This document shows positions 22,276-32,043 of a stretch of DNA of 64,000 nt, one piece after another. The number at the start of each line of letters is the position of its first letter. Positions within the stretch are counted from its first letter, which is position 1. The position numbers and the translations under genes are program-made. The notes below the pieces were generated by a model. It had not been told where the DNA came from and made no database searches. It was given only the letters and a program-made list of their open reading frames with translations. The DNA comes from Actinostola sp. cb2023. Taxonomy: Eukaryota > Cnidaria > Anthozoa > Actiniaria > Actinostolidae. Location: contig JAUJYZ010001529.1 in assembly GCA_033675265.1 (NCBI GenBank), positions 124,001 to 188,000 of the forward strand. Reading direction: 5' to 3'.

Positions 22276-22838
22276 AGGCTGATTTAGACGGCACGATTTT
22301 TGCTTACAACTGTCGCACACAACTTGCTTACAACTTGACTTACGTACCATTTACACAGCTACAACTTTTAGCTCACGACACTACAAAATCGTGTACAACT
22401 TGTTCGGTTTGGATTTTGCCGCTCGAGCATCTTTTTAAATAATCTTTGTGGCGGCATCGGTAAATACTTCCTCCTCGCCCCACAAGGTTACAAGTTTTTC
22501 GATGTCTTCCTCTAACCATTCTTGATTCACTTTCTTGGAAACCGGAGCTTTGTTTACATTGTCCGCCATTTTAAAGTCAAATACCTTCCCCGCGCTATCC
22601 CCCTTCGGCAAAATTGTTTCAAGATACGCCATTTTACGCCATATTTTTACCTTTTTTGGCTACGACTGTCGCAGGGTTTTGAAACATGATTCAAAATTCC
22701 TACAACTTTTTTCGTGTTGTGTGCAACAGTCGTGAGCAATTGTAGGCTGATTTACACGAAACGATTCGTGCCGTAAGTAAGCGCGAGCAAGTTGTGTGCA
22801 ACAGTTGTAGGCAAAAGTCGTGCCGTCTAAATCAGCCT
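22276..22838 (-). mobile_element. PIF/Harbinger element remnant with Myb-like ORF
   Basis: Inverted ends AGGCTGATTTAGACGGCACG over about 60 bp, with TTA duplicated at 22273-22275 and 22839-22841. A minus-strand ORF at 22435-22632 (65 aa) contains WLEEDIEKLVTLWGEEE, which looks like the start of a Myb/SANT-like DNA-binding protein, the second gene of Harbinger elements. The remainder of that gene and the transposase are missing. It sits exactly on the border of the next element. Confidence 0.8.
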
Positions 22839-22841
22839 TTA

Positions 22842-23880
22842 AAGGGGCACTGTCACCGTGCGACCGGAGGCCTGGGCCGAGTATCTAACTTGAAAAAATT
22901 GGCAAAGTTTTTCAAGTTCCCCGAGAGGTAGACAGCCATCGAGTTCATCTGTAAATATCTACAACATCCTTGCACTCTAGAAGATTATACTTATTCAGTT
23001 ATTTAGACCGATTGTTATTTCGTATTTTCAAGTAGTTATTTTTGGTTTGAAGTCCAAGTTTATACGTTTTTTATTTAATCGGCGAGAACGATGGCTTTTC
23101 TCATGGCGGCTGCCGGTAAGGTAGTGGTTTTCTGGGAAGATAGAATACGGTTATTACATAGATTCTGAGTTCGCTAGCTCTGGAGTACCAAACGAGGGTT
23201 CAAAGGAGGTAGGAAAATAAGCTGAACTTTTGACACTAAACTGACTTCACTCGAATTATTATGTTCTCAAAGAAGAACTTACAAGTCCGTATAAATCGAA
23301 ATATTTGTAAATGCAAACAAGCCCACTACTATAGAACTTTTGCTATTGTATTACTTTAGACTTGAGTGCAAAAATCCTTATTCTGATAGGTCTGTCAATA
23401 TATAATTATCTGTCCCTTTCCTCGCTGTTGCATGTACTTGTTATGTAGCAGCAACTGTCACTTCATCGCGATCGAGCATCGATCATAATTTGGGCTTTAT
23501 TTGCTTATTTGACTAGTTGATACTGCACAAATCGGAGAAATAAATATTTGCAGTTTGCCACAGCCTGGAGTTTTCGTTTTCTTTGTAATTGCTCCTGAGT
23601 ACTGAGTACGTTATCTGGCAATTACACTGGTCACTTGTCTATGAATAAAACTGAAGCTGAAGTCAATGTCTAGTACAAAAACCGTGATTTATCATCAGAA
23701 ACCGTTATAGATACTTCAACAAAGAGTCTGGATAGCCTTCTATAACTATCAACCATTTTTTAGCGATTTACAAAAATATCCTCGCCGTAAATCACTGTCA
23801 ACAAACGAATAGGGTTAGCATATGCTAATTAGGAAAAAAAGGTCGTTACTGCGCAGACTCACCGGCTGACAGTGCCCCTT
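22842..23880. mobile_element. Element with AAAGGGGCACTGTCA ends, ~1.04 kb
   Basis: Inverted ends AAGGGGCACTGTCA (22842 onward) and TGACAGTGCCCCTT (to 23880) with TTTAAA across both borders. It lies within the AAGT microsatellite. No ORF with recognisable content is present. The superfamily cannot be decided, because the palindromic TTTAAA hides the target duplication. Confidence 0.7.
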
Positions 23881-23957
23881 TAAAGTAAGTGAGTGTCCTA
23901 ATCTTCGGATATTATTCGGAACTAGTCAGGTGATCGAATATCAGCCACGATGTACTC

Positions 23958-24182
23958 GTGGTTACGAAATCTGAAGTAGCAACACACTTTAACAATAGTG
24001 AACATACTTTAAGTGATTTCAAATTTACCTGTATCGAGAAAATTAATTATATTCATAATGTTGACAAAAGGCTTCTCACTAGAGAAGCTTATTGGGCAGC
24101 ACAATTACATACGTTACGCCCTTATGGCCTAAACAAAAGACAGGAATTTAGATCCAAAAACAGAATTCATTATAGCTCTTAG
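23958..24182 (+). pseudogene. Penelope-like GIY-YIG endonuclease, C-terminal part
   Basis: The frame reads VATHFNNSEHTLSDFKF, then KRLLTREAYWAAQLHTLRPYGLN, the C-terminal half of the GIY-YIG domain with its H...H and E-(A/W)W blocks, ending in a stop. About 160 bases downstream is a hammerhead-like motif (24342-24368) followed by the shared Penelope terminal sequence. The nuclease N-terminus is missing. Confidence 0.75.
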
Positions 24183-24341
24183 TATTATTACAAATTCCAG
24201 CGTTCAATACTATAATAATCTACTAATTGACTCCACTATACATAGACCTTACATTTTAGTGTCATTTGTCTCTCACTTTCACCTTGTACATATTTGTACA
24301 TATTTTTACCATTTTTATTAGTTATTATTATTTTCTTATTA

Positions 24342-24368
24342 CTGATGAAGACCGAAGGTCGAAACGTA
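24342..24368 (+). ncRNA. Minimalist hammerhead ribozyme motif 1
   Basis: CTGATGA, then a stem II hairpin (AGACC-GA-AGGTC), then GAAACGTA. The stem III part is the palindromic ACGT, the dimer-type form described for Penelope-like elements. It is followed by ACAATTAAACAGTGTACAAA, which is shared with the minus-strand copies at 29.1 and 29.4 kb. Confidence 0.75.
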
Positions 24369-24433
24369 CAATTAAACAGTGTACAAAGTTACAAGTTGGT
24401 GTCTTGGTTTTACCTTTATTCTACATATACAGC

Positions 24434-24910
24434 CCTTTGCAAAAATTCTGTAAAAGCATTATATATCAATATATCGAGTGCATTGTGGGTAATTTCCATC
24501 ATAAAATGGCTGAATAAGCCCTCTAAAGTTCACATTTTTCAATTGTTTTTCCGCATACATACTACAGAGGCTAATTGGGTTTATATTCAGGTTTATAATA
24601 ATAGCTAAAATCAAAGAATTAGGATTATGCAAATTACTATATATCGATATATCGATATATTAGATTTTACAGAATTTTTGCAAATCGCTGCAGTGATTTG
24701 CAAAAATTCTGTAAAAGCAAAATATATCGATATATCAATATATCGGGTGCATTGTGGGTAATTTTCATTATAAAATGGTTGAATAAGTCCTCTAAAGTTC
24801 AAATTTTTCAATTGTTTTTTCACATACATACTACAAAGGGTAATTGGGTTTAGATTCAGGTTTAATAATAGCTAAAATCAAAGAATTAGTATTATGCAAA
24901 TTACTATATT
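24434..24910. repeat. Tandem ~211-bp duplication with central palindrome
   Basis: The segment from GCAAAAATTCTGTAAAAGCA at 24437 recurs from 24700 with about 90% identity. Between the copies, 24650-24725 is an inverted repeat (ATATATCGATATAT ... TTACAGAATTTTTGCAAATC, mirrored). Non-coding. Confidence 0.85.
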
Positions 24911-24913
24911 TAA

Positions 24914-25099
24914 CAAATAGAAAACGTTTCCCGTGTTTACATAGCCTGATATAAAGACGAGGGAAGTTTGGGAGAAGTCGAGAGCTATTGTGTAAAACCG
25001 AGCCGTAGGCGAGGTTTTACATAGAGCTCGAGACTTCTCCCAAACTTTCCCGAGTGTTTATATCAGGCTATGTAAACACGGGAAAACGTTTTCTATTTG
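24914..25099. mobile_element. Foldback MITE, 186 bp
   Basis: Near-perfect hairpin: CAAATAGAAAACGTTTCCCG and CGTGTTTACATAGCCTGATA on the left, complementary sequence on the right, with a loop near 24990-25010. Both halves also contain GGGAGAAGTC. No target duplication is obvious. Confidence 0.85.
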
Positions 25100-25319
25100 T
25101 TTTATAAAATAACTACAAGGATTTCTTTCGTAAAACTCCTTTATTTACGCGAGATTTTAGTGATCAAAATTTCAATTCTCCTGAAAAGCGTCAGAAATCG
25201 CCCATCATCCAATCAAAACTCACGAAAGAAATCAAAATGGCAAAGCGACTCGACAACTTTTATCTGTGCAGTTTACTGTTTTGACACGAAAAACGATTTG
25301 AAGAATGCTATTTTCTGTC

Positions 25320-25481
25320 AGAAAATTACAAAGGAAGATCGCCTTACAGTTCGTAACGATGTAACACAACGAGGCAGGAAAACAAAGTTACTGCTAGCGG
25401 AAAATACGAGGACTTTGAACGTGAGTGGTTTGGCATCGTTATTCAAGGATATCTTGAGTGAGCAGTTACGATATTTGGATA
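25320..25481 (+). mobile_element. TTAA family B copy, left part (interrupted)
   Basis: Matches 48863-49010 of the intact family B element. It keeps a conserved reading frame in both copies (TQRGRKTKLLLAENT, then ASLFKD-LSEQLR-LD). It is cut at 25481 by a TA-duplicating insertion and resumes at 28649. The part left of 25320 does not match family B. Confidence 0.8.
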
Positions 25482-25710
25482 CAGTATGTGGTTCTAATTG
25501 TGAACAGTTCTAATTGTGAACACTTTTCAGTAATAGTGCCGGTTTTATATCGTAAAGTTAAGATCGACAAAAAATATTTCACCCGAGCAAATATTGATTT
25601 ATTTTCAATCATTCAATGCTACTTTGGGCTTCCTGACATTTATTCCGCGCAAAATTTCAACTTTAATACAAGGTAAGCTGACGACTGTTGTTTACAAAGT
25701 CGAATTTTAA

Positions 25711-26314
25711 GGGTGGACTAACATATTTATTTCGACTGTTGCTAAGGAAAATTTGAAACCTCAAAAAAATCGTAAAATTCAAAGAGAAGAGAAGGGACTT
25801 ATAGGAAGTGATTGTAAGGGAGAAAGCTTTGTCAGAGCATGACGTCACCAAATTACGTCACAATGACGTCATCAAAACAGAAAACGCTCTTTTTTTCCAA
25901 GGATTTATAAGATACTGTAAATCTATGATTATACACTTGTTCTACAACACAAGGAGCAGACAACTGAGCATGGATTTGGTATTTAAATGAAAATTTTTTT
26001 TATGGACGTTTTTCGAGCTGTTTTTAAGGATTAAATTCCATAACTTGTCATATTGTCTTCAGTTTTTAAAAAGCATGCTCAGCAATGTTGACTAGGTCGT
26101 TGTTGATATTCTAGGTTAGAAAAAAATAACCCTCAGTGAACGTGCTCGGAAATTTTGAAGGTTTTTGAAAACGAGAATCTGCGCTATAAAATATCAAAAT
26201 AGGCTATAAAATATCAAAATTTCAGAAAAAATCCTCAACAAAGCAAAAGAATTGAAGACATGTAAAACCCCATAGCAACGCGGTTGCATAGTAACGAAAT
26301 ATGTTAGTCCACCC
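25711..26314. mobile_element. TTAA-flanked element, family C (604 bp)
   Basis: Ends GGGTGGACTAACATATTT and inverted, with TTAA at 25707-25710 and 26315-26318. It lies wholly inside the TA-flanked element. No recognisable coding region. Confidence 0.75.
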
Positions 26315-27020
26315 TTAAGCGCGCCTTTAATATTCTCAGTGGGGAAAGTTCGCATTTTCTTTCTAAAAACACAAAGTTTGGAGTTTGTTTTTAATGAGCT
26401 AAAAGGTAAATAATAACACTTTTCTTTACAAAACAATAAATCGAAAAGCGTTGAAAATGAACGAGCAGCATCGGAATAAAAAATTGTGCGTGTTTTTGCG
26501 ATGTGCATCTAATTGTAAACACGCATATGCTCACGCATAACTTGGCATTTCATAACATATGTAGTTCTTGAGATATAGAGTAAAATTGCCTCTAATGTAC
26601 CTGCACTGGTACAATAGTAAATATTGAGAAGGAAATATGTATAAGAAGTCCGCGTTTGCGATACAAATTTGCGCTATTGCGTTGTTAGCAATTGCATGAG
26701 CGTGATGAACGGCATGCATCAATGAACATGCGAACACCTCAGCAATTTAGCGTTGCTGTCTGACTTCACTTCGTTTTAACATTTTTCTATCATTCGTATC
26801 GAAATAACACGAACATAGATATTGTTTTAAGACAACTTGGAACTTGTACATCGAATTGCAAGGCTTGAAATCGATAATAATACACAATATTAAGCCATTA
26901 AAAAGCAAGCCAAAAGTGTTCACAATTACAAACAACTGTTACAATACAATACAATACAATACGATAACTTTGTCTCTGACTTGAAGTTTATAATTATTAT
27001 TGAAAAATATTTTTCAAACA

Positions 27021-27054
27021 GACGTTTCGGTCTCTGATCAGAGACCTTCTTCAG
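27021..27054 (-). ncRNA. Minimalist hammerhead ribozyme motif 2 (CTGAAGA variant)
   Basis: On the minus strand CTGAAGA, stem II GGTCTCTGATCAGAGACC, then GAAACGTC. The usual core CTGATGA is changed to CTGAAGA, which would alter a conserved core base, so activity is doubtful. Confidence 0.6.
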
Positions 27055-27076
27055 GGTGATGAAAAAAAACGTCACA

Positions 27077-27110
27077 CTGAAGAAGGTCTCTGATCAGAGA
27101 CCGAAACGTC
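27077..27110 (+). ncRNA. Minimalist hammerhead ribozyme motif 3 (CTGAAGA variant)
   Basis: Plus-strand mirror of motif 2, with the same core change, stem II and GAAACGTC. Confidence 0.6.
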
Positions 27111-27175
27111 TGTTTGAAAAATATTTTTCAATAATAATTATAAACTTCAAGTCAGAGACAACACCTATATTCTTA

Positions 27176-27931
27176 CATTATTAAAGGATTGGTGTTTGTC
27201 TCTGACTTCTGTTTTTCATATAGACGTTTCGGCCATTAATCAATGGCCTTCATCAGTATTAATCGGAAACGTTGCGATCTTTGAAATACTTAACGTTTGC
27301 GGCGCGCGCTTGATGTCCTTGCGCGCGCTTATTTCTTAGTCCCATGATGGTCTTGTAGACTTCAGAAATTTGAATGCAATCATTCCCTGCGTTGGCATCT
27401 TGGCCCGTGAACCACGCTTCAAGGAAAAGCCTCTGGTGGTAGTTTTTTTCTCTGTCCACAATTGTAATGTTTTTAAAGTCAAAAGAATGTCCTGTTTCGT
27501 TGCTGTGCTGTGCTATCTTTGAGTTAGGGTGGTTGTGAGCAATGGCTCCTCTGTGCTCCGAAGTTCGTGTTTTCATTGATCTGCCTGTCTGGCCATAGTA
27601 TACAAAATCATTCTGAGCATTTGATTTTGTATACTATGTCAGTTTCGCTGCTTGCATCTTTGCGATCTTTTGGTCGTGGAAAGAGATTGCACAGTTTGGT
27701 CAGAGGGCGGTAAGCAACATCCAAGTTGTGTTGTTTCAAAACTCTGCTAATTTTCTCGGACACGCCTTTAACGTAAGGAAGGACAACAATTGATCTTTTT
27801 TGTTCCTCGACGTCGTTGGTCATTGTACTGGAACTGGAGGTCTGTTCTTTCTTTGATTTAATGTTTCTCTCACAGTTCTGTATGATGTGATTTTGTATAC
27901 TATGGCCAGACAGGCAGATCAATGAAAACAC
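27176..27931 (-). pseudogene. Penelope-like 3' part, minus copy (linker, GIY-YIG, hammerhead)
   Basis: Reading from 27931 down: RSIVVLPYVKGVSEKISRVL and a PLTKLCNLFPRPKD linker, then DIVYKIKCSE, the start of GIY-YIG. After a small frameshift near 27607 the frame at 27576-27259 gives the rest of the endonuclease (EHRGAIAHNHPNSKIAQHSN, EAWFTG). The hammerhead motif at 27223-27256 and the terminal sequence to 27176 follow. The arm 27176-27606 is an almost exact inverted copy of 27889-28321. Confidence 0.85.
27223..27256 (-). ncRNA. Minimalist hammerhead ribozyme motif 4
   Basis: On the minus strand CTGATGA, stem II AGGCCATTGATTAATGGCC, then GAAACGTC. Canonical core with palindromic ACGT. Confidence 0.75.
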
Positions 27932-28321
27932 GAACTTCGGAGCACAGAGGAGCCATTGCTCACAACCACCCTAACTCAAAGATAGCACAGCACAGCAACG
28001 AAACAGGACATTCTTTTGACTTTAAAAACATTACAATTGTGGACAGAGAAAAAAACTACCACCAGAGGCTTTTCCTTGAAGCGTGGTTCACGGGCCAAGA
28101 TGCCAACGCAGGGAATGATTGCATTCAAATTTCTGAAGTCTACAAGACCATCATGGGACTAAGAAATAAGCGCGCGCAAGGACATCAAGCGCGCGCCGCA
28201 AACGTTAAGTATTTCAAAGATCGCAACGTTTCCGATTATTACTGATGAAGGCCATTGATTAATGGCCGAAACGTCTATATGAAAAACAGAAGTCAGAGAC
28301 AAACACCAATCCTTTAATAAT
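27889..28321 (+). pseudogene. Penelope-like 3' part, plus copy (GIY-YIG, hammerhead)
   Basis: Begins at GATTTTGTATACTATGGCC (DFVYYGQ, the YIG part of GIY-YIG) and reads without a break to a stop near 28245, including SMKTRTSEHRGAI and EAWFTGQDAN. It then carries hammerhead motif 5 and the same terminus as the minus copy. The two copies point outward from a shared 280-bp piece of linker. The near identity suggests either a single inverted-5'-end insertion event or recent gene conversion between the arms. Confidence 0.85.
28242..28275 (+). ncRNA. Minimalist hammerhead ribozyme motif 5
   Basis: CTGATGA, stem II AGGCCATTGATTAATGGCC, GAAACGTC. Identical to motif 4 in inverted orientation. Confidence 0.75.
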
Positions 28322-28648
28322 GTATCGTAAACCTGACTGCAACTTCAAGATATATACCTATATTCTTGTTATTATGTTACCTGACTGTAACTTAACAATT
28401 TTTAACAATAACTTTATTTATACACGATTAAAATTAAAGCTGAAAAGCTTCACCATTAGAACCATCAACGGACATGATATAATAAAATATATTTAGAAAA
28501 GTTCAATAATAAATACAACTACACTTAATCACATGTTAGCTGAAGTGTAGAGCTAATTTATAGTAAAGGTTCAGGATAATCGTACCATATGTTGACGAGA
28601 AATATCATCAAGTGCAAAAAGTGTTCACAATTAGAACCACATACTGTA

Positions 28649-28892
28649 CTTTCTTCGCATCTGAATCTTTGTCGAAAGTCTGTTGCGTGAGTGCTGTTGA
28701 CAGCTTGCTTGTCAACATCTTTTTGCATCAAATGAAATCCAAAATTCGTTTTTTGATTCTAACTTTTTAGGGAAAAAATATTTTTAGATTTTGTTTTTTG
28801 GAGATGATAGATAATATTCAATTTGATTTGATTGTCAAAAAAAAATCAAATCCGGTGGTTTGAAAGGTTTTTGGGGTACCGTGATACCTTAA
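28649..28892 (+). mobile_element. TTAA family B copy, right part
   Basis: Continues 25320-25481 after the TA-flanked insertion and matches 49011-49251. It ends GGGGTACCGTGATACC followed by TTAA. A conserved frame (ESL-KVCC, SLLVNIFLHQM) is partly retained. Confidence 0.85.
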
Positions 28893-28981
28893 TCTATTGT
28901 CCTTTTAATCTATCATTACTATAAATACTACTTACAGATTTTCATTTAGTAGTCACCAAGTGTTGTAAATACATTATATTA

Positions 28982-29010
28982 CTGAAGAAGGCCAAACAGG
29001 CCGAAACGTT
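28982..29010 (+). ncRNA. Minimalist hammerhead ribozyme motif 6 (CTGAAGA variant)
   Basis: CTGAAGA, stem II AGGCC-AAACA-GGCC, GAAACGTT. Core variant as in motifs 2 and 3. Confidence 0.55.
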
Positions 29011-29084
29011 TAATAAAGTTCTTGGACCAGCAAGTAGTTCGCTTGATATCTACACCATTTATCCTCAACTCTATATATATGTAT

Positions 29085-29176
29085 ATATATATGTAGAATA
29101 AAGCTAAAACCAAGACACCAACTTGTAACTTTGTACACTGTTTAATTGTACGTTTCGGCCATTCGGCCTTCATCAG
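29085..29176 (-). mobile_element. Penelope-like terminal fragment with hammerhead motif 7
   Basis: On the minus strand CTGATGA, stem II AGGCCGAATGGCC, GAAACGTA (29149-29176). The shared terminal sequence follows (ACAATTAAACAGTGTACAAA ... to TTTATTCTACATATA). Its near-identical neighbour lies at 29370-29451; both match the plus-strand copy at 24342-24425. Confidence 0.75.
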
Positions 29177-29193
29177 CATATATGTATATATAT

Positions 29194-29289
29194 AACCAAT
29201 GTGTATACTACTCAGTTTTTGAGTACATAGAGTTTAATACATGTATTAAACTCTATGTACTCAAAAACTGAGTAGTATACACATTGGTT
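29194..29289. other. Perfect 96-bp palindrome
   Basis: The 48-base half starting AACCAATGTGTATACTACTC is followed immediately by its exact reverse complement, with no spacer (centre ACATGT near 29241). It lies between two direct copies of the Penelope terminal fragment and their TATATATGTATATA runs. Confidence 0.95.
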
Positions 29290-29369
29290 AAATTCGCTCC
29301 TTCATTGTAGAGCACTATCTTGGTTTCACCGGTGAACTTCACCTGAATTATATATGTATATATATATGT

Positions 29370-29451
29370 AGAATAAAGGTAAAACCAAGACACCAACTTG
29401 TAACTTTGTACACTGTTTAATTGTACGTTTCGGCCATTCGGCCTTCATCAG
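29370..29451 (-). mobile_element. Penelope-like terminal fragment with hammerhead motif 8
   Basis: Direct copy of 29085-29176. The hammerhead core occupies 29424-29451 on the minus strand (CTGATGA, AGGCCGAATGGCC, GAAACGTA). From 29460 to 29660 nothing else is recognised. Confidence 0.75.
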
Positions 29452-29666
29452 CAAGACTGATATATACGTCCCTGGGGTAAGGAATCGTTAATGCTAAAGT
29501 AATTCTTGATCTTATGGGAGGAAAATACTAACTAAGACAATATATTGTTTAAGTTTAAGATTGAGAATACAAAGAGAGGAATAATGTTAATGTGTGAATC
29601 ACATACTTTCATGAAAACGTTCACCAATCAGTATTCAATAATTAAAGGAGATCCAACTGTTTGATT

Positions 29667-29976
29667 GTGACCCTAACTCCCATTAATCGAACAACAGTGT
29701 CAAAATGAACTCCGGAGATGAAAAGATCAGCTCGAAATTTGTAAAAGGGCGAAGTGTCAGCTCATAATGTCTGACGCAAATTGTATTAGGATTCGTGCCA
29801 TCCAATGCATTTTCCAAACAAAATCTTAGAAAATGTTCGATTTTATTTTTAATGTCGTTTCTACTTTGTCAGACATTATGAGTTGAAACTTCACCTCTTT
29901 ACTAATTTTGAGATGATCTTTGCATTTCTGGAGTTCATTTTGACACTGCTGTTCGATTTGAGGGGGTTAGGGTCAC
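29667..29976. mobile_element. Foldback MITE, ~310 bp
   Basis: Arms 29667-29784 and 29865-29976. Shared words (read inward) are GTGACCCTAAC, AGTGTCAAAATGAACTCC and TCATAATGTCTGAC. The arms have diverged by several substitutions. Non-coding. Confidence 0.8.
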
Positions 29977-30206
29977 GTGACCTCTCAATGCAAGTCGCCC
30001 ATTGTTGTATGAGAACACTAGGTCGTCATACTTTTGGAAATCACATGTAGTAAGTGAAAATTATATACGAAGAGAGGTGGTATAAACATAGAACGAGAAA
30101 GACAGAAAATCCTAGGAACAGCTGAGAAAAAGATGAACGAACGAAGAGTTTGTAAAATATGAAGTGCTTGAATTGACAGGAGAAACTGAAGCGCTCTACA
30201 CTGTAC

Positions 30207-30473
30207 CTGGAAATTCCTCCTCCAAATCCGTCTCATACTCTGAGCTTCCATCAGAACTAAGGACATCAGTAAAACACGGTGACATAAGGGTTTTGATGTC
30301 ACTACTCGCACTATCAGGTTCTTCACTTTTGTCCTCATCTTCCTCAGATTCATCTAGAGCAATTATGGTGGAAATGGATCCAGGAACAAGAGACATGGGT
30401 TTATATGTGGTGATTTTGGTTCTGTCGCGAATTCGTGATTCAACAGATAGTATCTTGCCTTTGTCATATCCTT
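30207..30473 (-). CDS. Candidate internal exon, acidic protein
   Basis: Minus-strand block of 267 bases (89 codons, a multiple of three). It is bounded by a good acceptor (TTTTCTTGCATCGACAG) and a donor (TTCCAG|GTACAG). It encodes EGYDKGKILSVESRIRDR and an acidic DESEEDEDKSEEPDS stretch. The coding frame stays open throughout. No partner exon could be identified within a few kilobases and no domain was recognised. It could be a host exon or part of a decayed element gene. Confidence 0.45.
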
Positions 30474-31035
30474 CTGTCGATGCAAGAAAATAAAGTAAGT
30501 GCATGTGTAAAATATTATGATAATATAGTAATATTTGTTACGGTCTGGAATCCATAGAAAGTACACCATCTCATTGCTCACTTGAGCGGTCATATTAGCT
30601 CAGTATAAACCCCGAGTTATAGACCTCAGGAACTGCAATTTCTAAATGATCGCTATATGAATTATAATTGTTCGTAGCATATTAATAACGCACGAACAGT
30701 ATGCATAAACATCTGTCACTTCTGACACTTTGAGCACCGATATACAACACGGTTTATTAGTTTCTCCGATGGGTATTTCGAAACTAATTTACAAAGTAAT
30801 TGGAAATAATAAAATGTAAAAAAGTAATTTGAGAATAAATAAAATGACGAAACATATTTAAAAAAGGAATAATGAGCACCATTTGACAGTAAAGACGACG
30901 TTAGTGACGTTATCTGATCAGTAAAGGTGATGCCAGGGTGGCATAGCGTATACAGTAAAGACGATATGTTACAGGTATGTTACCTTCCATGATGAAATTG
31001 GTGTGTCTGTCTAGACAGACAGACCTAGTCAAAAA

Positions 31036-31480
31036 TTGTAAACCTTCTTCCACTTCCCAAGGGAGAAAAAGATCCAACCCCAAGTAAGGAAATAGTATAC
31101 AAAGTCGACTGCTTACAATGCGACTTTGTGTACTATGGACAAACAGAAAGATCACTGAAGACCAGAAAAGGAGAACACAGTAGAGCCATAACTGAACAAC
31201 CAGCATACATCCAAAATCGTCCAACACGCTAATGAAAGTGTACATGAATTCGATTTTGATAGCTTGGCTAGTATTGTGGACAGAAGGAAATTACCACAAG
31301 AGACTCTAATAAAGACAATATCACTGAAACAACGATTGTGTCAAGATCCCTGACGTTTATAAAAGTCTTTTTCGTAATTCTGGCATTTGCGCGCACTGCT
31401 AGTTTGAAGATATGCACGCGCAAAATGTCAACGTTTTCCCCCCATACTGATGAAGGTCTTTGATCAAAGGCTGAAACGTC
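31036..31480 (+). pseudogene. Penelope-like GIY-YIG fragment with hammerhead motif 9
   Basis: Frames read PKGEKDPTPSKEIVYKVDC, then QCDFVYYGQTERSLKTRKGE, the GIY-YIG core. After a frameshift near 31205 they read SKIVQHANES-HEFDF and IVDRRKLPQE. The motif CTGATGA, AGGTCTTTGATCAAAGGCT (one mismatch), GAAACGTC lies at 31447-31480. It is related to, but diverged from, the pair at 27-28 kb. Confidence 0.8.
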
Positions 31481-31770
31481 TATATCAGTTTTTTAAAGTT
31501 TAATAAGTCAGAGATAAATCCAAAATAAATTTTAAATTTGTATTAAATGATTATATAAAGATTAACTTCTTCATAGAATGGTAACCACTGTAGCTTATTA
31601 AATAACTCTAAAGACGAAGCTTCATTGTTGACATTTCGATGACTCTAGCTTCCCGTATTTTGTCATTTCAATTCCCTTCCTGGTCGCAGCTAGTCCAGAT
31701 AAAACTTACATAGCTCATACCTGGCTTAATCATACGGTCAGAGAAAATAAATATAAAATATATAAATTTA

Positions 31771-31820
31771 ATACTTATATAGCGCAAATCTCTATATAAT
31801 ACTCAAATGTGCTTTAAAGC
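31771..31820. repeat. AGCGC tail hairpin, copy 3
   Basis: TATATAGCGCAAATCTCTAT ... AAATGTGCTTTAAAGC. See 14659. Confidence 0.55.
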
Positions 31821-31945
31821 AAAAATTGAATGAACTAAATTGTAATGAATTAATAATGAAACCTAAGATACAATCTCAACTAGAACTACAATTAGAATTA
31901 GCCTTTCCGAAGTTGCGGAAGTGACTGGGATCGAGTGCAAACATT

Positions 31946-32043
31946 AATGTAATTACTCGGGCCTGGAGTTGAAAAACACAGCCCGTATTTTGTTGTTGTT
32001 GTTGTTGTTCGGCGTCGCGAATCTGCAATCGAGTGAGACTGGG
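31946..32043. repeat. Dispersed repeat, copy 2 (see 268-345)
   Basis: AATTACTCGGGCCTGGAGTT, GAAAAACACAGCCCG, a (TTG)n stretch, then CGTCGCGAATCTGCAATCGA. Confidence 0.6.

Larger units (their letters stand above)
26971..27160. repeat. Inverted pair of Penelope-like termini (hairpin)
   Basis: Arms 26971-27054 and 27077-27160 are essentially perfect inverted copies, with only about 22 bases between them. Each carries a hammerhead-type motif (GGTCTCTGATCAGAGACC stem II). The outer end is GTCTCTGACTTGAAGTTTAT. Confidence 0.9.
25482..28646. mobile_element. TA-flanked insertion with CAGTATGTGGTTC ends, 3.17 kb
   Basis: Ends CAGTATGTGGTTCTAATTGT (left) and its inverted copy at 28612-28646. TA is duplicated at 25480-25481 and 28647-28648. 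The empty site is seen in the related element at 49010 (GGATACTTTCTTC). The CAGT ends and TA duplication fit Tc1/mariner/pogo-type elements. No transposase was recognised inside; the ORFs at 26194-26508, 26531-26737 and 26747-26935 (minus strand) have no motif. A TTAA element and an inverted Penelope pair lie inside it. Confidence 0.85.
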
